Source: Monarcha castaneiventris obscurior
Taxonomy: Eukaryota; Chordata; Aves; Passeriformes; Monarchidae
Direction of reading: 5' to 3'
Assembly (NCBI GenBank): GCA_026261815.1
Contig: JAMPIT010000476.1
Coordinates: forward strand, 3,313,501 to 3,377,500
DNA: 64,000 nt
How positions within the stretch are numbered: position 1 is the first letter of the stretch; every line of letters begins with the position of its first letter. A program made the position numbers and the translations under genes. Positions 38,276 through 51,500 of this stretch are shown in pieces. The notes beneath the pieces were generated by a model, which was given only the letters and a program-made list of their open reading frames with translations, ran no database searches and was not told where the DNA came from.

Positions 38276-40519
38276 TTGAATTTAGAAGTGTAATGGCACA
38301 AGTATTAACAACAGAGAGAGCACACCTTTAAATATGAACATGAACATGCACATCCGAAGAAAATTGCATGAGAACTTTGTGGAGAGAGACAGGGTCCCAT
38401 TTTAACACTACAGAGGTTTGGATTTTGTGCTAAAATACAAGTGAGGAATAAATAGCTTACACCATTTCCTGAATAAGGTTCAACAAAGCACACATGTAAT
38501 TTTTTTTCCCTGAAACACCTAAACTACTGATTGCTACATTGTGGCCCAGGAAATCCTGGGGATTCCTGAGGCTGTGGTAAGAGGCAGACACCAACTCATC
38601 TTTGCAATAGATTCGTTGTTGCTTAAATGTGATTCATTCTGAAAAGTTGGTAAATATTGTCCCAAGTGTGAAGTGGTTACACACAGATGGAGTAAGAGAT
38701 TACCTGTAGCAGTGTCAACTTAAACTTAGCTGTTAGAAAAATACAACTGCTTAGTATTAAAATAAATAAGTCACTTTTTTATTCCCTCACCTTAAAGGGC
38801 AATAAGCATTTTCAGCTCCAAAATTACCAGACTTCAACAAAGAAATATTTCCCCCCTTCAGACACTAAATTTCATTAACATTACTTCTCAATGCTTGTTT
38901 TAGATTGAGCTTATCAACCACATCTTTAGTAATTATTCCAAATATATTTTAGCACACACACAACCCTAAGAGGTAAACATGGAAGAATAACACTTGTGGG
39001 AGCAATCTTTTTTCTATCAAAAACTTCCAACCCTACAGTGCTTTGAATTGAAAGCATCCTAAAACTGATTTTCCTGGGGAGTTGAGAGAATGTCACAAGC
39101 TTCCCCATATGAAGAAGCTCTCCTGTACATGAATGGAACTGTTGGGATCAGGAAGCATTTTACTGACCTTAGAAAAATCAAGTTATACTAGAAATAGAGT
39201 CCCTAGGATACCAAAACAGCAAAAGAGGGATTTTACACTTACTGACACCATGTTCGGATGATGGAGCAAAAGCTAGAAATGTCAATGGATCATAAAATCT
39301 AACCAAAACATAAGCTGTTGGGCCCTGAAATTTTCTGTTTGCAGTAGCATGTGCTGGTAAAGGAATGCTTTGAGAAGTCCTGGGATATTTTTCTTCTCAC
39401 ATCTGTGCTTGCAAAATAAATTTTCCCATAATTTTCCTTGAGAATAGTCTTTTAAAACAGTCATCCAAATTTAGCACAGGAAATAAGTAACCTCTTGCAG
39501 AGTTAGGCAGCCATGAGACTGACTATATTTAACACTCAAGCTTTTTACAGACTGCTTTCTCATCTTCTGATCTCCAGAAATTTCCCTTTCTCATCCAGTA
39601 AGAGACGTGTGACACTATCTAAAAATGAGATACCTTAGACAAGACTACTTGGGGAACAAAGTAACAGCAACCTCATTTTCATGATGTTCATTTACTCAGT
39701 TCATATTACCACAGTTATAATATCCACTTATTTTAACCTAATTAATCTAATTGGCTACCAATATTCTCTAATACAAAATAGTTTCTTTAATGATCTGAAG
39801 CCTAAGTTAGTTTGGCATAAATCAAGAACTAGGTGTTTTCCTACTACACATTAGCAAATCACATTTTTCTGATGGGTACCTATTACCAAAGGGAGGATGG
39901 ATGGAGAAAACATGTAATTTTATACTCCTCACAAAATATATCTTTAAATGAGTCTATTTCTAGTCAGTCTCTTTCAGGCTCCACACAGGCCATAATCCAT
40001 CTTGTGGGTGGCTGAGTGAGAAACAAACATTTATGCCTCCCTGTCGCAATTAATTAATAGCATAAATGTTTAAAAAGAGTGTCCCATTTCATAGCAAACA
40101 GTAATTGAATGCTGGAACCAAACAAGGGCTGCCACAGATATGTGGGTGTGATAGGCTAGCAGAGGCTGCCTTTGTGAGCTGCCATTGCAGGTGGAGGTTT
40201 AGGTTGGCTGCCAGCCCCTGAGGGCACCCCTCCACAGCTCTTGAGGGCTTGTCCCTTGCCCCTTTCACCACAACACCTTGTTCCATTCTTAACCAAACAA
40301 TCGACCCTTAAAAAATAACAACCCTGTGGGGGCTCCAGCTATCGACCAGAAACGAGTTTCGTGTTGTTACCTGGACAACAAATCATGTAAGACTCTGCCT
40401 TTCTTCCTATACAGACACTTCAGGAATACATAGCCTTGAAGCCTTTCATTTCATTTTATCTGAAGAGCAGGAGGGAGGTTTCCTTAGGAGGCAAATAAAA
40501 GCTGTGTATTACTCAGTGT
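38276..40519. other. AT-rich non-coding DNA
   Basis: No gene is recognised. The 3' part (40090-40330) is GC-richer and leads to 'tgtgggggctccagctatcg', and an AATAAA lies at 40494, just upstream of the CpG-rich block. These could be parts of one inserted element, but I find no matching long terminal repeats. Confidence 0.45.
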
Positions 40520-40825
40520 AACTCTGGGCCACAGAGCCGTGTCCATCGGGGCAGATATCCCAAGGCTGCCCGGGGCAAGGGGAACTCAGCCCTCGGAGCC
40601 CCAGCCAGAGCAGGACGGCCCCAGGAGCCGCAGCTCTGGCCAGCACCCACCCATGGGGCAGAGAAGAGCTCAGGGCCAAGGCTGCCCACACCCCGGGAGC
40701 AGGGAGGGAACAGCGCTGGGCAGGAGCAGGAGCTGAACGGGAGCTGCGCTCTGGGGCAGCAGCTGGGGCCGGGGGGGCACCAGTGCCCTCGGGGCTGAGC
40801 CCTTCCTGCGGCTGAGAAGGAGCAT
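40520..40825. other. CpG-rich island, possible promoter or unrecognised insertion
   Basis: This is the most GC- and CpG-rich stretch in the window, with about a dozen CpGs in 300 bases (for example 'agccgtgtccatcgggg', 'gcccggggc', 'gagccgcag', 'ccccgggag', 'gggagctgcgctc', 'ggggccggggg'). It is bounded abruptly by AT-rich DNA. Open frames exist on both strands (40509-40691 minus, 40539-40736 plus), but their peptides are low-complexity and unlike any family I know, as expected of GC-rich DNA. It may be a small CpG island for an unannotated transcript, or a lineage-specific repeat. Confidence 0.45.
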
Positions 40826-43800
40826 CAAAGTGTCGGACAAGGGGCTTGCACTTCTCCTACTGAATATCAGTAAACTTATAAAAAACCTGTTTGGGAATAA
40901 AATAAAGAATTAGTCCACGGTGGAAGAACCACTGAATGACAGTTATCTGTTCTCCATCAAGAGAGGTGAAATTTGTTAATTTGTCTTATTTTAATCAGGA
41001 TCAAGTACATCTGACAAACTGTTTCAAATCATTGCTACTCAGGGGGTTGATGACAGTCTCCAAGATACATCTGTTCTGCAGTTCATTAGTAAGCTTCCAA
41101 AAAAAATTAAAATAGATCCTCCTCCCTTTTCTTAAAAGAATGAGTTCCCCCATCAAGATAGAGAGAGAAAAATATATAGATATATGCAAAAATGGCCCTA
41201 TCATTTCTTTCTTTGATCCTCACTTTGTCCAAGGGTAATATTCTGCATGGATAATCACCCTGCAAAGAGCAGATTGTGCCTGGCCCTGTCCACGTGTTAA
41301 GATGCAGTATGTAAAATCAAAGATGTGTAAACAGCATTAAAAATATCTTCATGGTACCAAAATAAAAAATTCCAGATCCTTTCCAAACTGTGAAGGTATA
41401 GATCTTGCATCTTCCTGTGGGCCAGCCTGAGCAGCCTGATAGACATGACCTTCTGCTTTTATTGAAAGATCTTCTCTTTCGTATTACCACTTCCCTTGAT
41501 CTTCATTCTTTCTGTCTGTTCTGAAGTCTCAGCTTAACTTGACTAAATTCACAATCATTTTCTTTTACCCTTTTGTCACTTCTCCTATTTTCTGGTATAA
41601 TTCAACATATGCCCAACTTCAATGCATGAAGATTTCTGCACATTTCCTGAGAGTCCTGGTTTCTGGAGAGCAGGCTGAAATGAGGGGCAGGAGGCTTTGT
41701 GCCTCAGCTGCTGTTTGTGAAGCTGAGAAGTGCTGCTGTTATAACTCACATGGAATTAAGGAAACAAACCATGGAATATTTCCTGCAAAAGATTTTCTTG
41801 TGTTTAATATATTTATGCCCAGGATTAGAACCCAGGAGATCTGGCCTTTCTTGCGTTATTAGACTACCTGTCTCAAAATAGGATTTCTTCTAGTACTGCC
41901 TCCAGTCTCTCACTTTTCTGACACCACATTTTTTGCTCTGAATTTACAAAAGTTATACTATGGGATGGATGCCAGAGCAGTTCTAAAATAAAGAATAGTT
42001 TTTCGAAATTACTGCAGGTTGTAAATTGAGCGATGAATTACCTCAGAGAAATAAGAATCTTCTGGTCAAAGCAAAGAGTTGGATCTCAGAAAGTGGCTTG
42101 AATTCTCTCTGCATTAAAGGGTTTTCCTGGGCATTTCAAAATAATCTTTCTGTCTCTGTTCCTATTACAGAATTATTTCTTTTCTCCTGTCTTTAGTTGC
42201 TTTTTAGTTTCTTTTCTATTAGGTATGCTCTTCAAAGCAAGGACAGTTCATACAATGTCTAGTACAAAAGGCTGCTGATTTCACTGCTGGCTTCTGAGGT
42301 ACTTTGTAATACAAATAATGATGCTAATCATATTGGGTGAGTCTCTGGAAATGGGGCATTTTAGAAGTCTGATATAAATCAAATGAGGGGAAAAAACTCC
42401 AGCCTTATAAATATGTTCATCTTAAATAAAGATCTATTCACTTTTATTCCTTTTTAGGTGCCCCCTTTAGTTGGTACTGAGCGGCAAGCAAATGGATCTC
42501 TTGTAAAGGAAGTCTTTGCATCACTCAACTCTTTGTAAATCTCTAGACAGATTAGAGGATTTTTGCCTTCTTTTTCCCTTTTCCTTAAAATGGTACAAAT
42601 ACTTCCTTTCCATTTTGGTCTCCCACTGCTTTAGACATTGAGATGGTTATATCACAACCATAGATAAATTAAAGTGACTGGTGTGAGGTTATAGATATAC
42701 ACAAGAACAAAAGGACTGATGACTGAAAAGAGAACAGTTTTAAATTATTCAGAGAGATTCTTTTTCTTTCCTTGGGGTTTTGAGGGCGATTGAAAAAAGC
42801 AATGAATGAATATGAACACTGCATGAGCAATCTGACACTGTCAGACCCAGCACAAGTGCCATGTGCATTTCCCTCTTTTGATCACTCAATTCAAAACTTG
42901 TTCAGTCCTTTTTAAAAAGTTTACCTCTTTCTGTTTAAATGCAGAACTTAAAGATTGTCCTCTAATTCCTCTTCAGAAATTCTGGCAGCTGTACTTTGGA
43001 GTACCTATGTGGTACATACCCCTGAGAATCCATTTTTTCAAAACTTCTTTTAACCTTGATAGTATAATAAAGGAGAACCTAGGATCTTCAAAGTGCTGAA
43101 AAACCCAGGAGTAAACCCAGAGGTTTTCAGTTCCTCCCTTCTATCTCTTGAATTAAAGACAGTGTAGCTATTTTTCCCTTAGATGTACTATCAAAGCAAT
43201 ACAGCAATCAAAAAGATACAAAAAAAAAGTTAATAATGCCCTTAAAGATGTCATATCAGCCAGAATCCTTGATATTTTGAAGAAGTAAAAAGGGTTTATG
43301 CATAAAGATGTTCAGAATGTGTGCATATGTGCTTACTCAGGTAATCACACATTGTGTAAATCAGCTGTAGCAGCTCAACTAATGATCTCTGATTCTTGCT
43401 ATGTGCTCACTTACACAAGAACACTGTGCTTATTCCTCCTCCTCTTTTTTGTTGGAGGCAGAAAAACATCACCATATTTTTTCCCTTAAATTGTAGGACC
43501 TGCACAACTGGAAAATGCCTTTTTTGTACCTGACTGAAACTGTGCACAGCCCGTGGATAACAAGAACGACACGTGAAGTTGCCAGAAATGAGCAAATTAG
43601 GAAACAAATGCAATTCAGAGGATGTTTTCCAGAGGTTAAATCTTGCTGAGGCACTTAATTCTCCCTGGTTTTGTGAATCAGCTGCTCATAAGTTGTTCTA
43701 AATGATTTCAATCAGAATGGCAGAAAGACATGTGTTTTAAAAAGCAGGATTATAAAATATCATTCCTGCCAGCCATACAAAAATGCCATTTTCTAAGTTA

Positions 43801-45216
43801 CAAAAAAACCCAAAAAAACTGTTACCAGTAGATTACGGAGTGATCTAGAGGGCAAACAATGAAAAATGAAAGAAAAAAATGTTATATATATGACTGTGTA
43901 TAACTGAACATATGTAACAAAAAAAAAAAAAAGAAAGCAATAAAATGCTACTTATTTTTACTGATGTTGCCAAGGTCACACAGGCTTAGAGAAGATGGCT
44001 TGATTTATATTCCAGGTGTTTCTCCTTGGAGGCTGAAGATTTCAGCTCTATTCCAAATGTTGCTGCATCTCAGTAATGGGGGACAGCAGGGAAGTTTTCT
44101 ATGTCTTTCTATGATTTTTATAATATTGAGAGCTGAAAGGATTCAGTTTTCTTTTTAAATCAGCACACAGATTGACAAAGAATATTATGAAATTTCTTTG
44201 ACTATCCAACTGTTTAATAAGTTTAATTAATTAATTTGGTGAAATAGTTTCCTTTTTTTTCAGTGTTCTATTGATACTGCTGGTTTTGACTTTCCCTTTA
44301 TGCTCTTTAATTGGTTGACACAAAAGTTTGTAAGTCAGACAGCTCTTAATAACCATTTTCTACCTAGTTTGCACAAACAGATTTATCCACTTAAGTTGCA
44401 AATAGGTGCAAAGTCAGTCCTTCAGCGACTCCTGAGATTCCTCCAGTTATACATTGATCTGCATTCCTCAGCTCCTTAAGAATTGTGAGCTCTTGTCTGT
44501 TTCTACTCTGCCTTGCAGTTTCCTCTCTGCTGTAACTAGAATTGTGCTGTGGAGCAGAGCTGTGCAGCGACCCTAGCCCAGGAGCAGCTCTGTCAGCACT
44601 GCAGAGTGGGTTAGGATCCCCAGGGGAACCTCCCTCCATTGCCAGTGTGCACGTCTGAAGTTTACGAGATGAGAGCATAATGCAGAGGATATCATGCGTG
44701 TATAACAGACAGCCTCAGGACTGCGTGTTAGAGGGGGTAGTCTATGGAATATCTGTGGCCATAAATAAATTGTTGGCCTCTGTCTTTTCCTTGTCACACA
44801 AGAACCATACACTTGTCTGGTTTTCTCATTATCAGTCCCCGGTAGTCATCACTAACAGGAACCTTCTATTCATCTTATTTAATGTGACTCTGGATCCAGT
44901 GCTCAGTGGAAACAAAGAAAAGAATTATCTATACTTCCGTGGGTTTGGATAAGACCCTCTCAGCTGGAAAATAAGATATATCTCATAACATAGGAAGTAC
45001 CAGAAGCTTATCCTGCAGCAATACTCTGCCTGTATTTGTTGAACTGGTTTCTTTTGGGCTCTGGTCTAACTCTGATGTTAATATTCTGTTCCTTCTGGCA
45101 AAAAATGAGAACCAAATCCCACTACAATGAATGAATGAAAACACTGCTGGCTAAAATATTAATCGTTTTATAGCATTTCTCATTGATAAATCAGTGTAAT
45201 TACTTTTATTTTCCAG
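40826..45216. other. AT-rich non-coding DNA
   Basis: No gene is recognised. An A14 run lies at 43919-43932, preceded by 'gttatatatatgactgtg'. The open frame 41539-41862 (107 codons) has no recognisable domain. A moderately GC-rich stretch at 44520-44640 holds no identifiable element. Confidence 0.5.
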
Positions 45217-45273
45217 GGCAAAAAGAAAGGCAAAGTGAAGAGATGTGATTTATCCAAAAGGCTGACAGCAAAG
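45217..45273 (+). CDS. Candidate 57-base exon encoding a basic peptide
   Basis: A strong acceptor tract ('tacttttattttccag') precedes 57 bases, followed by donor AAG|gtaaag. Only one of three frames is open, phase 0 to phase 0, encoding GKKKGKVKRCDLSKRLTAK. The peptide is strongly basic, like small alternatively used exons in secreted or scaffold proteins. Its phase is compatible with the candidate exons at 11068 and 55553, but compatible phase alone is weak evidence. I do not recognise the gene. Confidence 0.18.
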
Positions 45274-48239
45274 GTAAAGAATTCCAGAGTCTAAATCCAG
45301 GGCTTGACGGATTGTTTCCACAGTTGGGGATAATCTGCCAATCATGTGAGCCAGTATTCTGTGTTATGTTTTACATGCTGTGTTTTCTAGCATAGATTTA
45401 ATTCATGTTTATGCAGTAACCTAGTCACCATTGCAGTATAAATTATCAGAGTACTCGTGACTTTTTCCATGATAGAAGTTCTCCTGAAAAATTCTGCCAG
45501 AAGATTGATTTTCAGCAAAGAATATCAAATACTGCCCATGAGGAAGCTGTGAAGACAAAGCTACTCTGGAGCCCAGGCTGGGAATATTCAGTCCTAAACT
45601 GGCAGGGTACAAATGCTTCTACTTACACTTTTTTCCTCTTGCTGTCTTGGATTGTTTTTACTTCCCAATGTATACTTTTGATCAGTAAAGGAGTTAAAAA
45701 GGGACAGTTGCTCATTTTCCTCCTGCATGGGATACACACATATGTTTCTCTGGGCACATCACTGACAGCTAATGTCTAGCTCAGAAACATCGCATGGTGT
45801 GTACATTTCTCAAGATATAAAGTATAATTAAAACAGGGGCTCTCCACACAACTATTTAATCATAAAGTGACTGAACTGAGTAGTGAAGTTTGGTCATGCT
45901 GCAGCCAGGGATTCCCATCACTGTCACTCACTTCACAAAATGATTTGTCTGTTTCACAGAGCATGATTTCAATTCCATGGATATCTAACTGTGATGACCC
46001 CAGTTTCTGTCCGTTCAGAGACTTGCTTTATTTTAGGCATTGCATTATTCTTTTCTATTTAATGTTTACTTTTAGTATGTATCATTATCCTTTTTGCAAT
46101 GACTCAAAATCATGCTTGGTTTACCTTTCTCCTGGCTTCTTAAATGATTGCCTGGTGCATCCATGTCAGGTTGAGGGTGTTGAGAAGGTCAAAGCAATGA
46201 CAGCCTTCAGGGCTGTGTCAGTGAATGCTAAATTGCCTACTCAGCTCAGCACTACCACAGGCTCATCCACAAAATACAGCCAGAGTGTGATGGAAGCAGT
46301 GCTTGAATAAGCTTCAGACCTTCTTTTCATCACTCAAAGCTTTCCAAATTTTACAGTTAAGGTCTGATTTTCTCAGCAGTAAGCATTGTCTCCTCGCCTC
46401 AACTTTCAGAGAAATTGCCATTTGAGAACACAGTTGCTGTAATTCCTGCTACTCCCCTCATAGCAAGAAAGGCCTGTTACTGCAGACATGACAGCAGCAA
46501 AGCTGGGGAAGCAGAATGTTCCTAGGGTGAGGGAAAGGAATTTATGGCAACCAGGCTCCAAAACATATTCATTGTTTTAGTGGTACCCTGACATCAGCAA
46601 TTAGAGACTTATTAGGGTCCCTTACCAGTATAAAAGAGAATTCTTATAACTGTTTTCACTCGAGCTTAGGCTGGTGAAACAAAGTCTGCAGGTATTAAGT
46701 GTGAAGGGGTGTCATTCTTTTGATATTTTTGTTTCCTTTGTTATGAAAACAAGCAATGCACTGCTTGTTCCCTAGCTGTGTTCACAATATAAAGTAAACC
46801 ATCCATTAACAACCTTTTACTTTCCAGTGCTGGAAGTGCCAAAGGAGGCATGCTACAGCAGAACAGATAAAGTTCTTTAACAGGACCCTTATGTTGTCTA
46901 GGTTTGTGCTTACACTCTTTAACTACACTCTGTTGGAAATGAATCCATGTGAGATGACACACATACTGCATGTCCCTGGTTTCGATCACTTCCATCCACT
47001 TTGGGCCACCTTCTAACACTTCATTTGCATTGAGCAGTACCTCACTCACGTAAGCAAGATACTGCCCAGTTTGGGTGGCCATTTCAGAATCTGGCTGTTT
47101 ATAAACCATGTTTTCCTCCAGCTATGAGTACCACAAAAGTATCCAGACTGACAACTGAGATGCGCCATTATCATCTAATGCATAATTACCAGCTTCAAAA
47201 ATGCTGTCATGCAACTTTGGTTCTCCAGTGCAGCAGAGAAATGCCATTAGCTGCAGCTGCTGCTCCTGGTGACAGTGACCTGTGGCACTGGAAGGCTAAT
47301 GGAATTGCATAGGTGTCACTACAGACATCATCTGGAACAAGTGAAGCTGCCCAAGTGTAGCTGAGACCATCATTTAGCCCACAGATTACTTGTTTGGGGT
47401 GAGCTGCATATCATAGAAAAGAACCCAGTATGACTGAAAGGATCTAAGCTGAGTTGAAGTCCTGATATTGGGAAAAGAACAATTTTCAAGAGAACTTGCC
47501 AACATAAGGTGTGGAAATTCATGAGACTCAGTGATCCACATCTTTGTGTGTCAATATGTCATGCCCTTTCGTGCCTCTTTTCATGGTTGAACTGTTTTTC
47601 AAATGGCTGAAAAGGAGATTTGAAATGTCAAACATGAAATTCCACCAAAACCATAAAAAGATTCCTTAAATTAGGAACTAATCAACACTTTTCCTAATCT
47701 GTTCACATTTCTAACACAGTGCTACTTCCATAATGGCATATTATCAATTTTCACCATGTTTTTGGATACTTGTTGAAACCTGTCTCTCCTTGAACATAAA
47801 TTTACTAAGACACAAGCATATAGTCAACTTCACTTTTAAAGAAGTTCTTGTTCTGGTCACTAGTTCAGGTTCTGTTCTACCACCAGTTAATACCCTTGAC
47901 TAAATAATTATTATATTATTATATAATTATATATAATTATTTTATCACTTATGAAGATTACAATGGTTGGATAAAAGCATTCAGTTTTTAAGTGTGAAAC
48001 ATGTCAGTGTAAGACTGTAAAGAATTTAATTCCCTTAAAAGAACCAAATGGTTGAGGTTTGTTCTTTTATGTCAATACTATGAAGTCATGTTAGTGTTTA
48101 ATGCTGAAGAAAACTGAAATAGGACAAGGTCAGCTCCTAAGCCTCAAAAACTAGGAAAAGTTTGAAGGAAAGAATCATCCCAGTCTTCTCTCACTGATAT
48201 TGCTTTTAACAGACTCCAGCTTTCCTTTCACTTCCAGCT
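45274..48239. other. Non-coding DNA with two longer open frames
   Basis: Two of the longest open frames in the window lie here: 45867-46310 plus (147 codons) and 46741-47109 minus (122 codons, described separately). The first has no recognisable domain and is rich in serine and phenylalanine, as expected of non-coding DNA. A simple AT-rich patch lies at 47905-47943. Confidence 0.5.
46741..47109 (-). CDS. Hypothetical 122-codon open frame
   Basis: The ATG has a favourable context (A at -3, G at +4), with an in-frame TAG 15 bases upstream and a TAA stop at the end. The product is mixed and protein-like in composition, without low complexity: an acidic first third (SEVLLNANEVLEGG), a central basic stretch (KECKHKPRQHKG) and a hydrophobic, proline-containing last third. 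I see no signal peptide, membrane segment or known domain. It may be a chance frame or the remnant of a retrocopy or DNA transposon. No poly-A tract or target duplication is visible. Confidence 0.12.
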   Translation of the reverse strand: MVYKQPDSEMATQTGQYLAYVSEVLLNANEVLEGGPKWMEVIETRDMQYVCHLTWIHFQQSVVKECKHKPRQHKGPVKELYLFCCSMPPLALPALESKRLLMDGLLYIVNTAREQAVHCLFS

Positions 48240-48540
48240 CCATTAGGTAGCCAAGAGCTGTAAATATGTAAACCTGAGAGAACCTGAGCTGCAAACCCAA
48301 ACGTCCATGGTTTCCTCAGGCACAGAACTATTGACTGGATCCAGAGAGCAGCACAAACAGGGGCCACACATCCCTTCCCTTCCAGGCTGCAGGTCGTCCT
48401 GCTGGAGTGCTGGGGTGACCCTGACAGGCTCTGTGCAAACCTGCTGCTCTCTGCTCTTCTGCCTCCTTCCCCCTACCCCAGCGTGTGACTGTTGGCTCTG
48501 CACTGCAACACCTTGGCCATCAAAATAAAGTTCCTTTATG
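48240..48540 (+). other. GC-rich block ending in a poly-A signal
   Basis: GC-rich sequence with 'aggctgcaggtcgtcctgct' and 'gccttggccatc'-like parts ends at AATAAA (48524-48529), followed by 'gttcctttatgg'. Its abrupt edges and terminal poly-A signal would fit a terminal exon of an unknown transcript or one end of an inserted element. Open frames on both strands (48243-48503 minus, 48307-48528 plus) show no domain. I cannot assign it. Confidence 0.3.
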
Positions 48541-51500
48541 GGCTATTTTCCTTTGCAGACGAATGATAATAAGCGTTCTGCAATAGCACCCACTGTATAA
48601 TTGATATTACAGAAAACAGCGTGTATGTGACACATGAAAGAGAAGTCCCAGAAATTTTCCTCTGAAAGGAATAGGGCAACCCCTCCTCCCTCACAAACTA
48701 ATGAAACAGTCATCAAAATAAGTGGGGTTTTAAGCTCCTCATCTCTCCGCATCAATTAATTTGCACTAAATCTCATTAATATTTCACTTAGTGTTCAAAA
48801 TTGTAATTTTTGGGTGGGTGGAGGACTGTCACTTCAGTGAAGATTTTCTTTTCAAAATGAAGGTTCAAAGCTGCTGCACACACTGAACACTTTAATGCAG
48901 CCACTGCACTGTAACAAGTTGAAAGGAAATCTCATTAGGAGAGAATTCCAGGACAAAAAAAAGTACCATCACTGTTAGTGCTAATTAGCAGCTTTTTCTG
49001 CTGTTTCAAATGAAGTTCCAAAAACTGAATGAGTAGATGGATTATTTCACCCTGGAGGTATTCCTTCAGGTCAAGGGTGAGGCATCTTGTGAGGGCAGTG
49101 CTACTTCTTGTCCTGATCCAGCAGCTAAAAAACCTTCCAATTTCCTAATCCAGCGAGAGTCAGAAATTCACGTCTGTCATAACAATATCACAAAACAAAA
49201 GAAATGTAATTTCTGTCAGAACTGATGGAGCCCTTTCTTTCAAAAATACCTGAACAATAATTCGAATGTGTGCAAAGCTGGCAGTACTTCTAAAACAGTC
49301 CATGTGATATCCTAGGGCATCAATCCATTTTAACCATGCTATGAACAATTGCCATGGCAGGTACACGGGCAGAACATGCATCTTCTAGGCATGGAATAAG
49401 CAGGAGAATATCCCTGCACACTGGACTCTAAAGACATGAGGAGCAAAGGAACCAGTGAGTCAGTGCAAAGGAAAATCTCATATGAGTTAGAAAAAAAAAA
49501 TTAATAAGATTTCTGCAGCAGGCTATAACTTTATAAAACATCATCAACTCTTCCTCTGATTCAATTCAGCTTGAGTTATAGAAAGGCCTAGACAAGTAAT
49601 CAAATTCACAGCATCCACAAAACCACCCACAAAAATCAGAAAGCACCTAATCCCTCCAACCTATCAGGGTGTGTAATCACCTGTACCCTGACAGTACGTT
49701 AAGAATTTATTCACCACATCTGTTGACATAATTTATGTTTTCTTTAGCCATGCACAAGAAAGCCTAAAATAATCCGCAGCTCCTGATTTCAAAATAGTAC
49801 ACTGACAGAGTCTCAGAGGTAAGGATCTCCCTAGACTCAATACATTTAAGAAGCACACCCCAGTGCATCCAGATAATCATTCTACATAGGATCTGCAGGC
49901 TTCCAAGTGAAAAACAGTCCTATTCTGCAAGAAAATGCCTGTAGTACCTTGAGAGGTAAAACCAGTGTGCCAATGGATCGTGGTATTTAATCATGGGTGC
50001 TTGTTTAAAGGAAATTATGTGCTTAATACTCTTGTGGTTCTCCAGTCAAAAATTAAAAAAGGATGCAGGGAACTGAAAACATTTTAAGTTCAGTTAAATT
50101 TCTTTAGATATCCTTCCTGTGAATACAAGTCCTTTTCAGCTTCACCATAACACTGCATTTCTTAGGTGATATTGTTTTTTTCTATCAGGTTATCCAGCTG
50201 GAGAGCCCCTGAAGGGAGCTCTTGCCTTAACCATTCCTAATGGGAAATGAGAAGGTAGAAGTGCTTTTTACAGTTGTATTTTGTTGCCAAAGCCTTGAAA
50301 AACAGCTGTTGCTATATGGGAAAAAAAAAATGAATGCCCATTCAAAACAGGCAGCCCATATTTTACTGAAAATCTTTGCTAGTGGTATCTATATGCTCCA
50401 GTAACTTCTTGGTTATTTTTCACCTGGAATGTAATGCACTCAAGCTGTCAGAGGCCTTTCAAGGGCAGCCACTCTAAATTAATTTTACTGGAACTTATTT
50501 AATGTCAATGTTTATTTAAAAGAAAACAAAATCTAGCAATTAGAAGCAAAGGAATATTCAAAGTTTCACTGAAGTTAATAGAAAACCTTTGACTGGGCTG
50601 AAGAAAGCAGAGTGGATGATGAGATCCCCACGGGGGCTGAAGGGTAGAAACATGTTTTGCTGTGACCAGTTCTCATTTTTTAAATGCTCTAAGCTATTTT
50701 TTAATAGGATTCATCTCTATCAAGTTCTCTAAATTCTGTCTTTGTCATGTGTTTCACAAAATGCAACACATTTGCAGGCATATGTTGTTCTGAATAATGA
50801 ATTCATTTAACTCTGCAGTTCATTATAGCCTTTTGACTGTCCCAGGAACTGGCATAGCCACTCCTAGTACTGGAGCAGGAGAAGGGATAGGTGTAAACAC
50901 TTGAAAGACTCAAGACATGAGTGCACGGGTTTTAACAGAGACATAATCAGTGGGGCCAATAGAATGCCAGTTTTGATTAGGAGCTTGAAAGCCAAATAAA
51001 AGCCTGCTGTGGCAAGCTGGGTATTTCTACCACTCATGCTGCAGCACAGCACTTGTGCTTGGTGAGAGGTGAGGAGGAAGGATTAGCATGACCTTTGCTT
51101 AATGAGCAGGGCTACAAACCTTTAGGGACTGGCTGGTAAACAAAGCAAAGGGCTGGAAAAAACAGAAATCACATAACTTTTATTAAAGCTTGTTTTGTTT
51201 AGCTTCATTTTTTAAATCTGTAAGATATTTTCCTATCACTGATGTTTGGTATCAATTGTGTATCCCAAAGCAAATTAATCATGGGACCTCATTCAAACTG
51301 CTCAGGCTGAACTTGTTTCATTTTTATCTACTGGAAAAGTAAAAGCAGAAAACTCAATGCACATTGTCAACAGGGGATGTGAAAATACCTTAGAAATTAA
51401 AACCACTGATTAGGAAAACTGACAAAAAATTTTGGTACTCCAGATACCTGAAGATCTGGAGGAGTTGGTTCTATCTCTGTCATTTGACTCCTTACATTAC

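Noticed and set aside
40327..40335. 'tgggggctc' resembling the start of a retroviral tRNA-Pro primer site
   Set aside because: Only nine bases match, the following bases do not, and no flanking long terminal repeats or retroviral genes are visible.
45867..46310. 147-codon plus-strand open frame, the longest in the window
   Set aside because: A frame of this length is expected about once or twice by chance in 64 kb at this base composition. The product has no signal peptide, domain or recognisable motif.
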